Part shown: positions 23,611-31,665 of the stretch, piece after piece
How the letters are laid out: every line of letters starts with the position of its first letter
Numbering within the stretch: position 1 is the first letter of the stretch
NCBI GenBank assembly: GCA_016874935.1
Contig: VGSS01000012.1
Coordinates: 1-40,696, forward strand
Length of the DNA stretch: 40,696 nt
Direction: 5' to 3'
Source of the DNA: Deltaproteobacteria bacterium
Lineage (GTDB): Bacteria; Desulfobacterota; BSN033; UBA1163
Made by a program: the position numbers and the translations under genes
Notes under the pieces: model-generated
The model's input: the letters and a program-made list of their open reading frames with translations, nothing else
What the model was told of the DNA's origin: nothing
Database searches by the model: none

Positions 23611-25917
23611 ATGAAATCCCTTGAAATCGGAAGACCCATCCCCCGAGTGGATGCCTATAGCAAAACGACAGGTCAGGAAAGATATGCAGCCGATTATTAC
23701 GGCGAGAATCTTGTTTGGGCTGGTGTAAAACGGGCGGGTATTGCTCATGCTCTCATAAAAGACATCCATATCGATGATGCAAAAACCCTCCCAGGAGTCA
23801 TTTCAATTCTAACTCATAAGGACATTCAAGGATCAAACAGGCAGGGGATGATCCGAAAAGACCAACCTGTTCTGGCAGATAATAAGGTGAACCATTGTGG
23901 TGATGCAGTGGCCTTGGTATTGGCTGAAGATAAAGCAAGCCTGCATAAAGCTCTCGACCTGATTACCCTTGACCTGGAACCGCTCCCAGGGATTTTCGAT
24001 CCAGAAAAAGCCATCGGAGAAGGCGCTCCATTAGTTCACGAGGGCCATCCCCAAGGAAATGTACTGTTCAAAGGGGTCTTAGAAACGGGGGATATTGAAA
24101 TCGGTTTCAAAGAGTGCCATGCCGTTGTCGAGGCCTGTTTTGAGCTTCCCCATCAGGAACATGCCTATCTCGAAACAGAGGCGGGATGGGCCATCCTCAA
24201 AGAGAATGGACAATTAAAAATTGTAGTGTCTACCCAGTCTCCTTTCAGGGATCGTTCAGAGGTGGCTGAGGCCTTAGGGATAAACGTTGAAAAGGTCCGC
24301 ATCATTGCGCCCTATTGTGGCGGCGCCTTTGGCGGGAAAGACGGCGTGACCGTACAGACCCTTCTTGGCCTTGCTGTCTTTCACTGCCCGGGTAGGCCCA
24401 TAAAGATGTGGTGGGATCGTGAGGAGAGCTTTCTCGCAAGCCCCAAGCGCCACCCGGCCCGCCTTTACTACCGTCTCGGTGTAAAGCCTGACGGCGCCCT
24501 CCATGCCCTCGACGTTCGCTTTTACTATGATACGGGGCCTTATGACCATCTGGGCGGGGCAGTGATGGCCCTCGGCCTGGAACATGCCTGCGGGCCTTAT
24601 CGCATTTCCAATGTGAGCCTTAAAGGCTTTTGCGTCTATACGAACAGCCCCATTGGGGGCGCGTTTCGGGGGTTCGGTGTCCCACAGGTCACTGCTGCCA
24701 TGGAACAGATGATGGACATGATGGCGACCCAATTAGGATTGTCACCCTTTGAGATCCGGAAACGGAATGCCATAAGGTGCGGCGATAAAAACCCAATAGG
24801 AATAAGCGTTACAGGGTCCACAGGATTTGAGGAATGTTTAAAGACACTGGAGGAACATTACCTTTGGAAGAAGAGGAACGAATGGAAATCCAAAGCCGGC
24901 CCATTCAAGAAAAGAGGAGTGGGGATTGCCTCTGTCATGCACGGCATGGGCTATGGGCCAGTGGTGCCGGATTTTGCGAATGCAAAAATTGAACTCACAA
25001 GGGAAGGGAAGTTTCGCGTTTTTTCCGGAGTGGTTGATATAGGCCAAGGAAATGCCAGCACCTACCTCCAGATCGCCGGCGCTATCCTCAACCAGGATAT
25101 GGCGCATATGGAGCTGGTGCTTCCTGACACAGAGAGCGCACTTCCCTCCGGTTCTGCCTCAGCAAGCCGCACCACGTCCACCTTTGGAAATGCCCTGATA
25201 GGAGCTGCTCAGTCGCTTAAACATCGGGTCCTTCAACGAGCGGCTATCTATTTTATGGCTAAAGAAATAAAAGAGGTTGATCTTATCCCGGGAGGCGTAA
25301 ACCATTTTACCACAGGCAAAGAGATCCCTCTCTCTGAGATGTTCCATATTCTCGATGATTCTGAGAAGGTGGCCGCTTATACCTTTACAGCTCCTACCGC
25401 CAAAGAAAATCCGACAGAGGATCAAAATCTAAGGCTTCACGGAGTTCCCCACCTCATCTTCTCATATGGTGTCCATCTTTGCTATGTGGAGGTGGATGAG
25501 CTGACGGGTAATATTGAAGTTAAGCGATACTTGGCAGTAAGTGATTGTGGTCGGATCATAAATCCTCAAACCTTTGAACAGCAGATACACGGCGGGATCG
25601 CCCAGGGCATTGGGTACGCCCTTTGCGAAGAATTTATTGTGAAAGAAGGAAGGGTGCGCACGCCCGACCTTGCCACCTATATTATTCCCACTGCATTAGA
25701 TGTGCCGGAGATGGACTCCATTCCTTTGGAATCTTACGAACCCACAGGACCGTTTGGTCTGAAAGGAGCAGGGGAGATTTCCATCGATGGTCCCCTTCCA
25801 GCTATTGCCAATGCTGTTGCTGATGCCTGTGGAGTAAGGCTTTTCCGGTCGCCCTTTACGCCAGAGAGGGTTTTGAAGGCTTTAAAGGAAAGAGAGAATA
25901 GGGAGTTCGAACATTGA
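23611..25917 (+). CDS. Xanthine dehydrogenase-family molybdopterin-binding subunit
   Basis: The large catalytic subunit (768 residues) of a molybdenum hydroxylase, which inserts a water oxygen into a heterocycle, aldehyde or thioester-linked aromatic ring. Motifs are the N-terminal a/b hammerhead (RVDAYSKTTGQERYAADYYG), CGGAFGGKDG, GGAFRGFGVPQ, IGQGNAST and the catalytic Glu in FGLKGAGEISIDG. The AYRCSFR loop of CO dehydrogenase is absent. I take ATG 23611; the track's GTG 23602 is 3 codons earlier and neither has a clear ribosome-binding site. The 2Fe-2S gene overlaps its end (TTGA). Substrate unknown. Confidence 0.9.
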   Translation: MKSLEIGRPIPRVDAYSKTTGQERYAADYYGENLVWAGVKRAGIAHALIKDIHIDDAKTLPGVISILTHKDIQGSNRQGMIRKDQPVLADNKVNHCGDAVALVLAEDKASLHKALDLITLDLEPLPGIFDPEKAIGEGAPLVHEGHPQGNVLFKGVLETGDIEIGFKECHAVVEACFELPHQEHAYLETEAGWAILKENGQLKIVVSTQSPFRDRSEVAEALGINVEKVRIIAPYCGGAFGGKDGVTVQTLLGLAVFHCPGRPIKMWWDREESFLASPKRHPARLYYRLGVKPDGALHALDVRFYYDTGPYDHLGGAVMALGLEHACGPYRISNVSLKGFCVYTNSPIGGAFRGFGVPQVTAAMEQMMDMMATQLGLSPFEIRKRNAIRCGDKNPIGISVTGSTGFEECLKTLEEHYLWKKRNEWKSKAGPFKKRGVGIASVMHGMGYGPVVPDFANAKIELTREGKFRVFSGVVDIGQGNASTYLQIAGAILNQDMAHMELVLPDTESALPSGSASASRTTSTFGNALIGAAQSLKHRVLQRAAIYFMAKEIKEVDLIPGGVNHFTTGKEIPLSEMFHILDDSEKVAAYTFTAPTAKENPTEDQNLRLHGVPHLIFSYGVHLCYVEVDELTGNIEVKRYLAVSDCGRIINPQTFEQQIHGGIAQGIGYALCEEFIVKEGRVRTPDLATYIIPTALDVPEMDSIPLESYEPTGPFGLKGAGEISIDGPLPAIANAVADACGVRLFRSPFTPERVLKALKERENREFEH

Positions 25918-26390
25918 AAATTAACTTTGTTCTTAATGGAAAAGGAAGGGTCTTGAATGCCCCGTCCGATCGCAGGGTGATCGACTTTTTGAGAGAAGAT
26001 TTAGGATTAACGGGAACCAAAGAGTCATGCGGAGCGGGTGAATGCGGTGTCTGTACGATCTTGGTTGATGGAGAAAGCAGGCTGTCGTGTCTGATGTTTG
26101 CAGCACAATTGGAAGGAAGAAACGTCCTTACCATTGAGGGATTAGCCTCCGAGGAAACACTCCATCCGATGCAGGAGGCATTCGTTCAGTTCGGTGCGGT
26201 CCAGTGCGGTTTCTGCACCCCGGGAATGATATTATCCGCTTTAGATCTTTTAAAGCGGAACCCCCATCCAACCCGCACAGAGATTAGAGAAGGTCTTAGT
26301 GGAAACCTTTGCCGTTGCACAGGATACCAGAAGATCGTTGATGCAGTGGAAGCAACCGCCTGCAAAAAGGAGAAGGGACCACCCTTATGA
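25914..26390 (+). CDS. (2Fe-2S)-binding subunit of molybdenum hydroxylase
   Basis: The small electron-transfer subunit (158 residues). The plant-type ferredoxin cluster is bound by C39, C44, C47 and C59 (SCGAGECGVC and LSC), the second cluster by C98, C101, C133 and C135 (QCGFCTPGM and NLCRCTGYQ). The start is TTG at 25914, overlapping the previous stop as TTGA; no ATG gives a complete first domain. The FAD gene follows with an ATGA overlap. Together these three genes give the L-S-M order of a typical trimeric hydroxylase. Confidence 0.93.
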   Translation: MKINFVLNGKGRVLNAPSDRRVIDFLREDLGLTGTKESCGAGECGVCTILVDGESRLSCLMFAAQLEGRNVLTIEGLASEETLHPMQEAFVQFGAVQCGFCTPGMILSALDLLKRNPHPTRTEIREGLSGNLCRCTGYQKIVDAVEATACKKEKGPPL

Positions 26391-27229
26391 AACGGGTCTT
26401 TCTTCCTCATAATTTGGAAGAACTGTGGCGGATTATAGCGGGAGAACCCAAGGCCGACATCTATGCCGGCGGCACAGACCTGCTTGTTAAGCTCCGCCAA
26501 AACCTGATCAACACGCCTTCTCTCATCTGCCTGGAGCGAATAGAAGAGCTTAAGGGGGTTCATGAACAGGGGGATGAAGTGATGATCGGAGCCTGTTCTA
26601 CACATACTTCCCTCCTTGAAAATCCAATCATCCAGAGGAATTTTCCTGTCCTGACAAAGGCTCTCAACGTCCTGGCTTCACCACTTATAAGAAACATGGG
26701 AACAATCGGAGGGAATATCTGCACCGCATCCCCCGCGGCAGACACCCTACCTCCGTTATATGTGCTGAAGGCAGAGGTGGAAATTCGGTCAAGGAGCGCT
26801 TCTCGGCAGATGGCATTGAAGGAATTTATTCTCGGGCCAGGGATAACATGCCTGAAGGCCGGCGAAATAGTCTCTGGGATATGGGTAAAGAAAGTCCCCG
26901 GTTTTAACCTCCATCACTTCGAAAAGGTTGGACAGCGAAAGGCCTTGGCCATTGCCATCGTCAGCCTCGCAACGCTGTTTAAGATCTCTGGGGAAGAAAT
27001 GGTTGAAGACGTGAGGCTGGCCTGGGGCAGCGTGGCTCCCACAGTGGTCACATCGAATGAGATTGAAGCAATGCTCGTGGGTCATCGTCTCTCACGCCAG
27101 GTTTTAAAGAAGGCCGCCCCAATTGCCCGGGCAATAGTCAAGCCCATTGACGATATCCGGGCCAGTGCGGACTACCGACGCCAGGTCGCGGAAAATCTAT
27201 TGATACGCTTAGGAAGCGTTCAAAAATAA
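26387..27229 (+). CDS. FAD-binding subunit of molybdenum hydroxylase
   Basis: The medium flavoprotein subunit (280 residues) that passes electrons from the Fe-S clusters to an acceptor. It has the first FAD motif YAGGTDLLVKLR at about 25-36, the second RNMGTIGGNICTASPAADTLP near 104-124, and the C-terminal CO dehydrogenase flavoprotein domain ending in DYRRQVAENLLIRL. The start overlaps the 2Fe-2S stop (ATGA). After it comes a REP-like element and then the MFS gene. Confidence 0.93.
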   Translation: MKRVFLPHNLEELWRIIAGEPKADIYAGGTDLLVKLRQNLINTPSLICLERIEELKGVHEQGDEVMIGACSTHTSLLENPIIQRNFPVLTKALNVLASPLIRNMGTIGGNICTASPAADTLPPLYVLKAEVEIRSRSASRQMALKEFILGPGITCLKAGEIVSGIWVKKVPGFNLHHFEKVGQRKALAIAIVSLATLFKISGEEMVEDVRLAWGSVAPTVVTSNEIEAMLVGHRLSRQVLKKAAPIARAIVKPIDDIRASADYRRQVAENLLIRLGSVQK

Positions 27230-27241
27230 CCTGTACAAGTT

Positions 27242-27309
27242 GTCATTCCCGTGAAAACGGGAATCCAGGGCCCATGAAAGACTTGGGTTCCTGCTTTTGC
27301 AGGAACGAC
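27242..27309. repeat. REP-like paired palindrome, GTCATTCC family, copy 3
   Basis: gtcattcccgtgaaaacggg, then a second palindrome (gttcctgcttttgcaggaac) ending in gac. It sits inside the otherwise compact 21168-29538 cluster. Confidence 0.8.
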
Positions 27310-27338
27310 AAAGATCGAACCCTGATAAAAAATAAAAG

Positions 27339-28508
27339 ATGGAAAAACCCCTTAGATTGATCACGAAAGAATTTCTTTCCCTGAATGGAATCATCTTTCT
27401 CAATTTCTGTAACGTTGCCGTTTTTTTCCAGTTTCACCATTATCTTCTCAATGAGCTTCGCAGATCGCCGCAGGAGATAGGGTTGCTGATCGGTCTTTTT
27501 GCGCTGACAGGACTTGTCATCCGACCCCTTATCAGTCCATTGCTCCATCCCGGCAATGCAAAGAAGTGGATCTTTCTCGGTTCCATAGGCATCATTGTCT
27601 CGCTTCTCTTTTACCAGCCTGCTCGGGGGTTCTGGTCCATGGCTCTTGTAAGGGTCATTCACGGAGGCGTATATGTCGTTATGGGGACGGCTATGATGGC
27701 CAAGATCGTTGAGACCATCCCTCCCGGCAAGAGCAGCCAAGCCTTTGGAGTGATCTCTGTCATCACCCTTCTCCCTTATGCGGTGATGCCGCCTATTCTG
27801 GAACCTCTGATCAAGATTTTTGGAGGTTTTATCCCCGTCCTCAATCTCACCGCTTTACTGATGGTTTTGGTCTTTCCTTTGCTTCTCTTTGTCAAGGGAG
27901 CCCGCTTGGCAGAAGATCCTTCTCCTCCGGGGAAGATTACGAAAAGTGACCTGATCGACAATATAAAAGATCGAAAAATCTTCTCCCTTCTCGCGGTCTC
28001 CCTTCTCCTCTACGTGGCCTTTACCCCGGTCTTTTACTTTCTCAAAGCCTATGGACATAAGATAGGAATTCCCAACCCGGGCTGGTTTTTTACGCTTTCA
28101 ACTTTCACAGAAATTGCGGTCCGGCTTTTCGGGGGACCCTTCTTTGATAAGATGAGCAAGCCTCGTTTCCTGGCTTACTCCCTGATCGGACTTGCCGTAG
28201 CCTATCCTGTTCTGGCGAATACATCAGGAAAGGTCCTCTTTTATGCGTTAGGATTATTCTTCGGACTATGTTGGGGTGTTGCCATGCCGCTGCTGAGCGG
28301 CCTTCTCTTCGACTCTTCACCCGCCAAGCTCCGGGCCCTCAACACGAACCTGGGGGTGGAGATGTTTCAGGGAAGCCTCTTCTTAGGGCCCATAATTGGA
28401 GGCTGGATCTTGGCTGGCTGGGATTATAGAACGCTCTATTGCTTCTGCGGGGCTCTCATCCTTCTATCTCTCAGTTTCATACCACTTCTTTCAAAAAAAG
28501 GAGTTTGA
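27339..28508 (+). CDS. MFS transporter
   Basis: A 389-residue integral membrane protein with about 12 hydrophobic segments, of the major facilitator superfamily. The N-terminus (KEFLSLNGIIFLNFCNVAVF) begins the first helix; a charged loop near residues 195-212 separates the two six-helix halves. LVRVIHGGVYVVMGTAMMAK resembles the TM4-TM5 region of drug- or small-acid-type exporters. It lies between the FAD subunit and the GNAT-like gene, so it may move the hydroxylase substrate or product; this is inference. No strong ribosome-binding site is seen. Confidence 0.88.
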   Translation: MEKPLRLITKEFLSLNGIIFLNFCNVAVFFQFHHYLLNELRRSPQEIGLLIGLFALTGLVIRPLISPLLHPGNAKKWIFLGSIGIIVSLLFYQPARGFWSMALVRVIHGGVYVVMGTAMMAKIVETIPPGKSSQAFGVISVITLLPYAVMPPILEPLIKIFGGFIPVLNLTALLMVLVFPLLLFVKGARLAEDPSPPGKITKSDLIDNIKDRKIFSLLAVSLLLYVAFTPVFYFLKAYGHKIGIPNPGWFFTLSTFTEIAVRLFGGPFFDKMSKPRFLAYSLIGLAVAYPVLANTSGKVLFYALGLFFGLCWGVAMPLLSGLLFDSSPAKLRALNTNLGVEMFQGSLFLGPIIGGWILAGWDYRTLYCFCGALILLSLSFIPLLSKKGV

Positions 28509-28509
28509 G

Positions 28510-29538
28510 ATGAACGATATCGAACCTGGACAGACTTGTGAGTTCGATCTCTTCCGGCCGGAAGATGCGGAGGGGATTTCACAACTTTTCAGGACCGTTT
28601 ATGGGGATAACTACCCTATTCAAACATTTATCGATCCCAAGCTTCTGATCGAGGAGAACGCTTCGGGTCGTACCATCTCCAGTGTGGCCCGGACTTCGAG
28701 GGGTGACATTATAGGCCACAATGCCCTTTTTTCGTCTGGACCTTACAGTGGTATCCGTGAATCTGGAGCCGGCGTTGTCCATCCTGACTATAGGGGTGGC
28801 AAGGGAATCTTTGCAGGGCTGATCGTTCATGGGCAGAAAGTGGGGGCAAAAAAGTTCGGTATCGAGACAATTTATGGGGAACCCATATGCAATCATATCT
28901 ATTCCCAGAAGGCGACCGCTGGTCTTGGGTGGATCACACAGGCCATAGAGATTGATCTCATGCCCGCCCAAGCTTATGATAAAGAGAAAAGCGCATCAGG
29001 CCGTGTGACTGCTTTATTGGATTTTAAGACCCTTAGGCCCAAACCTCACCCCGTCTATTTGCCGGCAGTTTACGAGGAGATCATGCGATTTATCTACAAG
29101 GATTTAGATGACGATCGAAATTTCAGTCTTTCCCAAGACGAGTTGCCTTCTCTAATCAAAACAGATATCAAAATTCAGGCCTTTGACTTTGCCCAGGTGG
29201 CTCGCTTCGCAGTTCATGACACTGGGGCAGACCTTGAAAGCGCCTTTGCTGATCAGGAGAAGGCGGTTCAGGAAAAGGGAGTAGTGGTTTTCCAGGTCTG
29301 GCTTAAGCTATCCTGGCCTTGGGTTGGCCAGGCAGTCGATGTTCTTCGGAAGCGGGGTTATTTCCTGGGTGGGATCTTGCCCCGATGGTTCGACGTTGAC
29401 GGGATGCTAATGCAAAAGATTATCGAAGAGCCCAATTGGGAGGGAATTCAGTTATATTCTGACCGGGCTAAGAAGATATTGGAGATCATCCGGAAAGATT
29501 GGGAAAGGGTAGTGGGATCAGTTTTGCTCGAAGAATAG
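28510..29538 (+). CDS. GNAT-like acetyltransferase, related to the 21168 protein
   Basis: A 342-residue protein with an N-terminal GNAT fold: FDLFRPEDAEGISQLFRTVY, and the acetyl-CoA pyrophosphate loop in VVHPDYRGGKGIFAGLIVHG. The C-terminal part (VVFQVWLKLSWPWVGQAVDV, then LRKRGYFLGGILPRWFDVDG) parallels the end of the 21168 protein, so the two share ancestry. The true start is ATG 28510, one base after the MFS stop, with AAGGAG 7 bases upstream; the track's 28396 start lies inside the MFS gene. The acyl acceptor is unknown. Confidence 0.8.
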   Translation: MNDIEPGQTCEFDLFRPEDAEGISQLFRTVYGDNYPIQTFIDPKLLIEENASGRTISSVARTSRGDIIGHNALFSSGPYSGIRESGAGVVHPDYRGGKGIFAGLIVHGQKVGAKKFGIETIYGEPICNHIYSQKATAGLGWITQAIEIDLMPAQAYDKEKSASGRVTALLDFKTLRPKPHPVYLPAVYEEIMRFIYKDLDDDRNFSLSQDELPSLIKTDIKIQAFDFAQVARFAVHDTGADLESAFADQEKAVQEKGVVVFQVWLKLSWPWVGQAVDVLRKRGYFLGGILPRWFDVDGMLMQKIIEEPNWEGIQLYSDRAKKILEIIRKDWERVVGSVLLEE

Positions 29539-29644
29539 AAAGGGGTAAGATGAAACAATAAGGTTGGTTCAGACTCATCCTAAGCCTAATTTCTCAATTC
29601 AAGAGCTGCTCGGTCAAGCGGGCCAGGGAATCTACCTTGATATG

Positions 29645-29670
29645 ATGATACCATGATGCTATTGTATCAT
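29645..29670. promoter_or_regulatory. Possible operator of the RHH antitoxin
   Basis: atgata (29645-29650) and tatcat (29665-29670) form an inverted repeat in the region just upstream of the RHH gene, where autorepressing antitoxins usually bind. Confidence 0.4.
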
Positions 29671-29694
29671 TAAATAAAAGATTGGAGGGTAACT

Positions 29695-29934
29695 ATGTCT
29701 GTGACGATAGCAACGAATATTCGGCTACCTGAAGATCTCTTGAAGGCCCTTAAGTGCAGGGCAATCGAGGAGAAGAAGAGCGTGAACCAGATTATCCGTG
29801 AAACGATAGAGATGTCTCTCACTCATGTTCCACAGTCTGAAGTACGCGAAAAAGACTCTTTTGAAGACGTTATCGGAATTGCAAGATCAGGCATTAAGGA
29901 TGCGTCTTCAAAGTATGACCGCTGCTATCTTTAA
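29695..29934 (+). CDS. Ribbon-helix-helix antitoxin-like protein (orphaned)
   Basis: A 79-residue protein of the FitA/CopG ribbon-helix-helix type. The N-terminal strand and helices are TIATNIRLPEDLLKALKC and KKSVNQIIRETIEMSL. The C-terminal tail (SSKYDRCYL) resembles the toxin-binding end of VapB/FitA antitoxins. GGAGGG stands 6 bases before the ATG. The partner toxin downstream is reduced to its C-terminal end, so this antitoxin is orphaned. It may still repress its own promoter or act on other toxins. Confidence 0.8.
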   Translation: MSVTIATNIRLPEDLLKALKCRAIEEKKSVNQIIRETIEMSLTHVPQSEVREKDSFEDVIGIARSGIKDASSKYDRCYL

Positions 29935-30091
29935 AAGATACACTGACAAGGGTTTTAGTTTCACCGACTGTACAAGCTTTTCTATCATGAGATCTCTTAA
30001 ACCGAAAAGGGTCTTTGCCTTTGACAAACATTTTGAGCAATTTGAAGGCATTAGCCGCCGGCCCGTCCCTCCCTTTGAATGGGAAAAATGA
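29933..30091 (+). pseudogene. C-terminal remnant of a PIN-domain (VapC) toxin
   Basis: The frame reads KRYTDKGFSFTDCTSFSIMR and continues with KRVFAFDKHFEQFEGI, the typical VapC end with the catalytic Asp in FTDC and the FDKHF motif. The N-terminal roughly 85 residues, including the first catalytic Asp and the Glu, are missing. The join occurs at the stop of the antitoxin gene. A deletion between the two genes explains this. Confidence 0.8.
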
Positions 30092-30104
30092 ACGGGAAAA
30101 ATCG

Positions 30105-30133
30105 TTGACAATAAGAAATAATTTTTGTAATCT
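30105..30133 (+). promoter_or_regulatory. Putative sigma-70 promoter for the Cys-rich exported protein
   Basis: TTGACA (30105-30110), a 17-base spacer and TAATCT (30128-30133), 43 bases before ATG 30176. Confidence 0.55.
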
Positions 30134-30175
30134 GATTTAAAATTTGTTGGGATTGTGGAGCATGGAGGACAAAAA

Positions 30176-30994
30176 ATGACAAATATTTCAAGTTGTAACA
30201 TCATTGGACAGAGCGGCGTGTTAAAAACGTTATCCCTGAGACGAAAGTGCTTCATGCTGATTATGTTTCCTGCCCTCGTCATTTTTTTCTTAATGATTTC
30301 TTCTGCCTTTTCCGAGAGTTCAGGATCGGATTCAAAGACGACTTTCATATTCATACAGACTGCCGTTAGCGGCTCTTTTACCCCGATTAGCGGAAAAACT
30401 GGTGAATTTATCTTTGAACTCCGGGATGTTTCTCATGATACGGTATACGTCTCTGACCGGCCTGAACGGATAGTGGGCGCTGTTCAAACTGGCAAGTTTC
30501 TCAAAGGTTTTGATTTCGGTATTGATAACCCACCCAATGCAGCCGTTGTGCTCACGGAACCCATCTCTTCTGAACAGGATGTAGTGCTTGTTGAACTTAC
30601 TCAGCCTCAATATGATGAAAAAATGAGGAAGCTGACGTATCGAGCAAGTCTGTTAGGCGAGTACAAGGGGTTGGGATTGAAATCCTTCATAGCCCGTAAA
30701 GACGAAAGCTTACCAAAGGAATTCAGGAGCGTCAGTGTCTACATCGACGATTGCCCAGACAATTATGTACGGTGTTACGGAGGATATAGAGGTGAGTGCC
30801 GAGTCTATTGTGGCTATGGTACGGGAGGGAAGGTTGGGTATTGCTGGAATTGGACGCTTTGGGGGTGCTACCCATGTCGTGGTGATTACACGAGCAGGTG
30901 TACAGGGTCTGGAGGCCCATGCGATAAGACATTTCCGACAGAGTGCAGCAACCGTAATGACTGCACGACCGTGACATCCGTATCATGCTTTTGA
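30176..30994 (+). CDS. Exported protein with a 12-cysteine C-terminal region
   Basis: A 272-residue protein. From ATG 30176 (GGAGG 7 bases upstream; the track's GTG 30155 has none) it has a long n-region then a signal segment (FMLIMFPALVIFFLMISSAF). Next comes a domain seen in other exported hypothetical proteins (FIFIQTAVSGSFTPISG; VYVSDRPERIVGAVQTGKFL; DNPPNAAVVL). The last 80 residues carry 12 cysteines with Gly, Tyr and Asn, an even number suited to disulfide bonding outside the cytoplasm. The function of this family is not known to me. It has its own promoter-like sequence and lies between two toxin-antitoxin loci. Confidence 0.75.
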   Translation: MTNISSCNIIGQSGVLKTLSLRRKCFMLIMFPALVIFFLMISSAFSESSGSDSKTTFIFIQTAVSGSFTPISGKTGEFIFELRDVSHDTVYVSDRPERIVGAVQTGKFLKGFDFGIDNPPNAAVVLTEPISSEQDVVLVELTQPQYDEKMRKLTYRASLLGEYKGLGLKSFIARKDESLPKEFRSVSVYIDDCPDNYVRCYGGYRGECRVYCGYGTGGKVGYCWNWTLWGCYPCRGDYTSRCTGSGGPCDKTFPTECSNRNDCTTVTSVSCF

Positions 30995-31024
30995 TCCTAG
31001 GCAAATCAGGACAGGAAAGACTTG

Positions 31025-31078
31025 AAGGCGACCCAAACAATACACTGGGGTTGTCTTCTGTTCCTGTCGCCTTTGCTT
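31025..31078 (+). terminator. Possible terminator after the Cys-rich protein
   Basis: aaggcgac (31025-31032) pairs with gtcgcctt (31066-31073), followed by tgcttt. A competing pair acaggaa/ttcctgt overlaps it. The T run is weak. Confidence 0.4.
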
Positions 31079-31101
31079 TAATGCAGGTTCATTTCGCACA
31101 A

Positions 31102-31140
31102 CCCCCCAACCCCCTCTTAATTTAAGAGGGGGTTGGGGGG
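31102..31140. repeat. Perfect palindrome with 19-bp arms
   Basis: ccccccaaccccctcttaa, one central t, then its exact inverse. As RNA it would form a very stable hairpin. Confidence 0.9.
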
Positions 31141-31273
31141 CGTTAAGAGGGTGGATGTCCACACAAATACCGGAAGCCCCTTGCCTTAAAAAGCTCTCCT
31201 GGTAGCTGCCAGCCGTGCCGAAACCTTATCCGTTTGTATTCTCTAACCATCTTTCTTTCTTCAGTCTAATGTC

Positions 31274-31303
31274 TGAGGCCTACAGTCTTACTGTCTGAAT
31301 CAC
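31274..31303. repeat. 30-bp flanking repeat, left copy
   Basis: tgaggcctacagtcttactg followed by tctgaatcac; 27 of 30 bases match 32462-32491 in the same orientation, on the other side of the Phd/VapC pair. Confidence 0.75.
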
Positions 31304-31323
31304 TGAGGCCTCCAAAAATAAGC

Positions 31324-31352
31324 TTGACAGGTCAGATTGATTTGACTATAAT
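31324..31352 (+). promoter_or_regulatory. Consensus sigma-70 promoter for the Phd/VapC pair
   Basis: Perfect TTGACA (31324-31329), 17-base spacer and perfect TATAAT (31347-31352), 22 bases before the antitoxin start. An autorepressing antitoxin would fit such a strong promoter. Confidence 0.8.
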
Positions 31353-31374
31353 GGTTATAAAAAAAGGAGAGATG

Positions 31375-31665
31375 ATGAAAACGGCTGCTGTTTCCGAACT
31401 CAAATCCCGCCTCAGCGAATATTTGAATCAGGTCAAAGCCGGAATGGAGGTTTTGATCACTGATCGCGGGAAACCCGTTGCCCGTCTGGTGCCCGTTTCC
31501 CGGAACAAGGATATCAAAGAATCCTTGGTTCGGATGGAAAAACAAGGGCTCATCAGGCTTGGACCGGGAAAACTCCCGAAGGATTTCTGGAGGATTCCCA
31601 GACCAGAGGATCCCGAAGGCCTGGTGCTGAAGGCCCTCCTTGAGGAACGGGAGGCAGGAAGATGA
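31375..31665 (+). CDS. Type II antitoxin, Phd/YefM family
   Basis: A 96-residue antitoxin. The N-terminal Phd/YefM DNA-binding fold is clear (KTAAVSELKSRLSEYLNQVK and GMEVLITDRGKPVARLVPV). The C-terminal part (LVRMEKQGLIRLGPGKLP) would bind the toxin. I chose ATG 31375 because GGAG at 31366-31369 is 5 bases away; ATG 31372 is too near and the track's 31324 is within the promoter. The stop overlaps the toxin start as ATGA, so translation is coupled. Confidence 0.9.
   Translation: MKTAAVSELKSRLSEYLNQVKAGMEVLITDRGKPVARLVPVSRNKDIKESLVRMEKQGLIRLGPGKLPKDFWRIPRPEDPEGLVLKALLEEREAGR

Larger units (their letters stand above)
30995..31374. other. Intergenic region between the Cys-rich gene and the Phd/VapC pair
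   Basis: It holds a perfect 39-base palindrome (31102-31140), one copy of a 30-base repeat (31274-31303) that recurs at 32462, and the Phd promoter (31324-31352). No gene is seen. Confidence 0.65.

Noticed and set aside
23611-25917. CO dehydrogenase large subunit (CoxL form I)
   Set aside because: The AYRCSFR active-site loop is absent; GGAFRGFG indicates the xanthine dehydrogenase/hydroxylase group.
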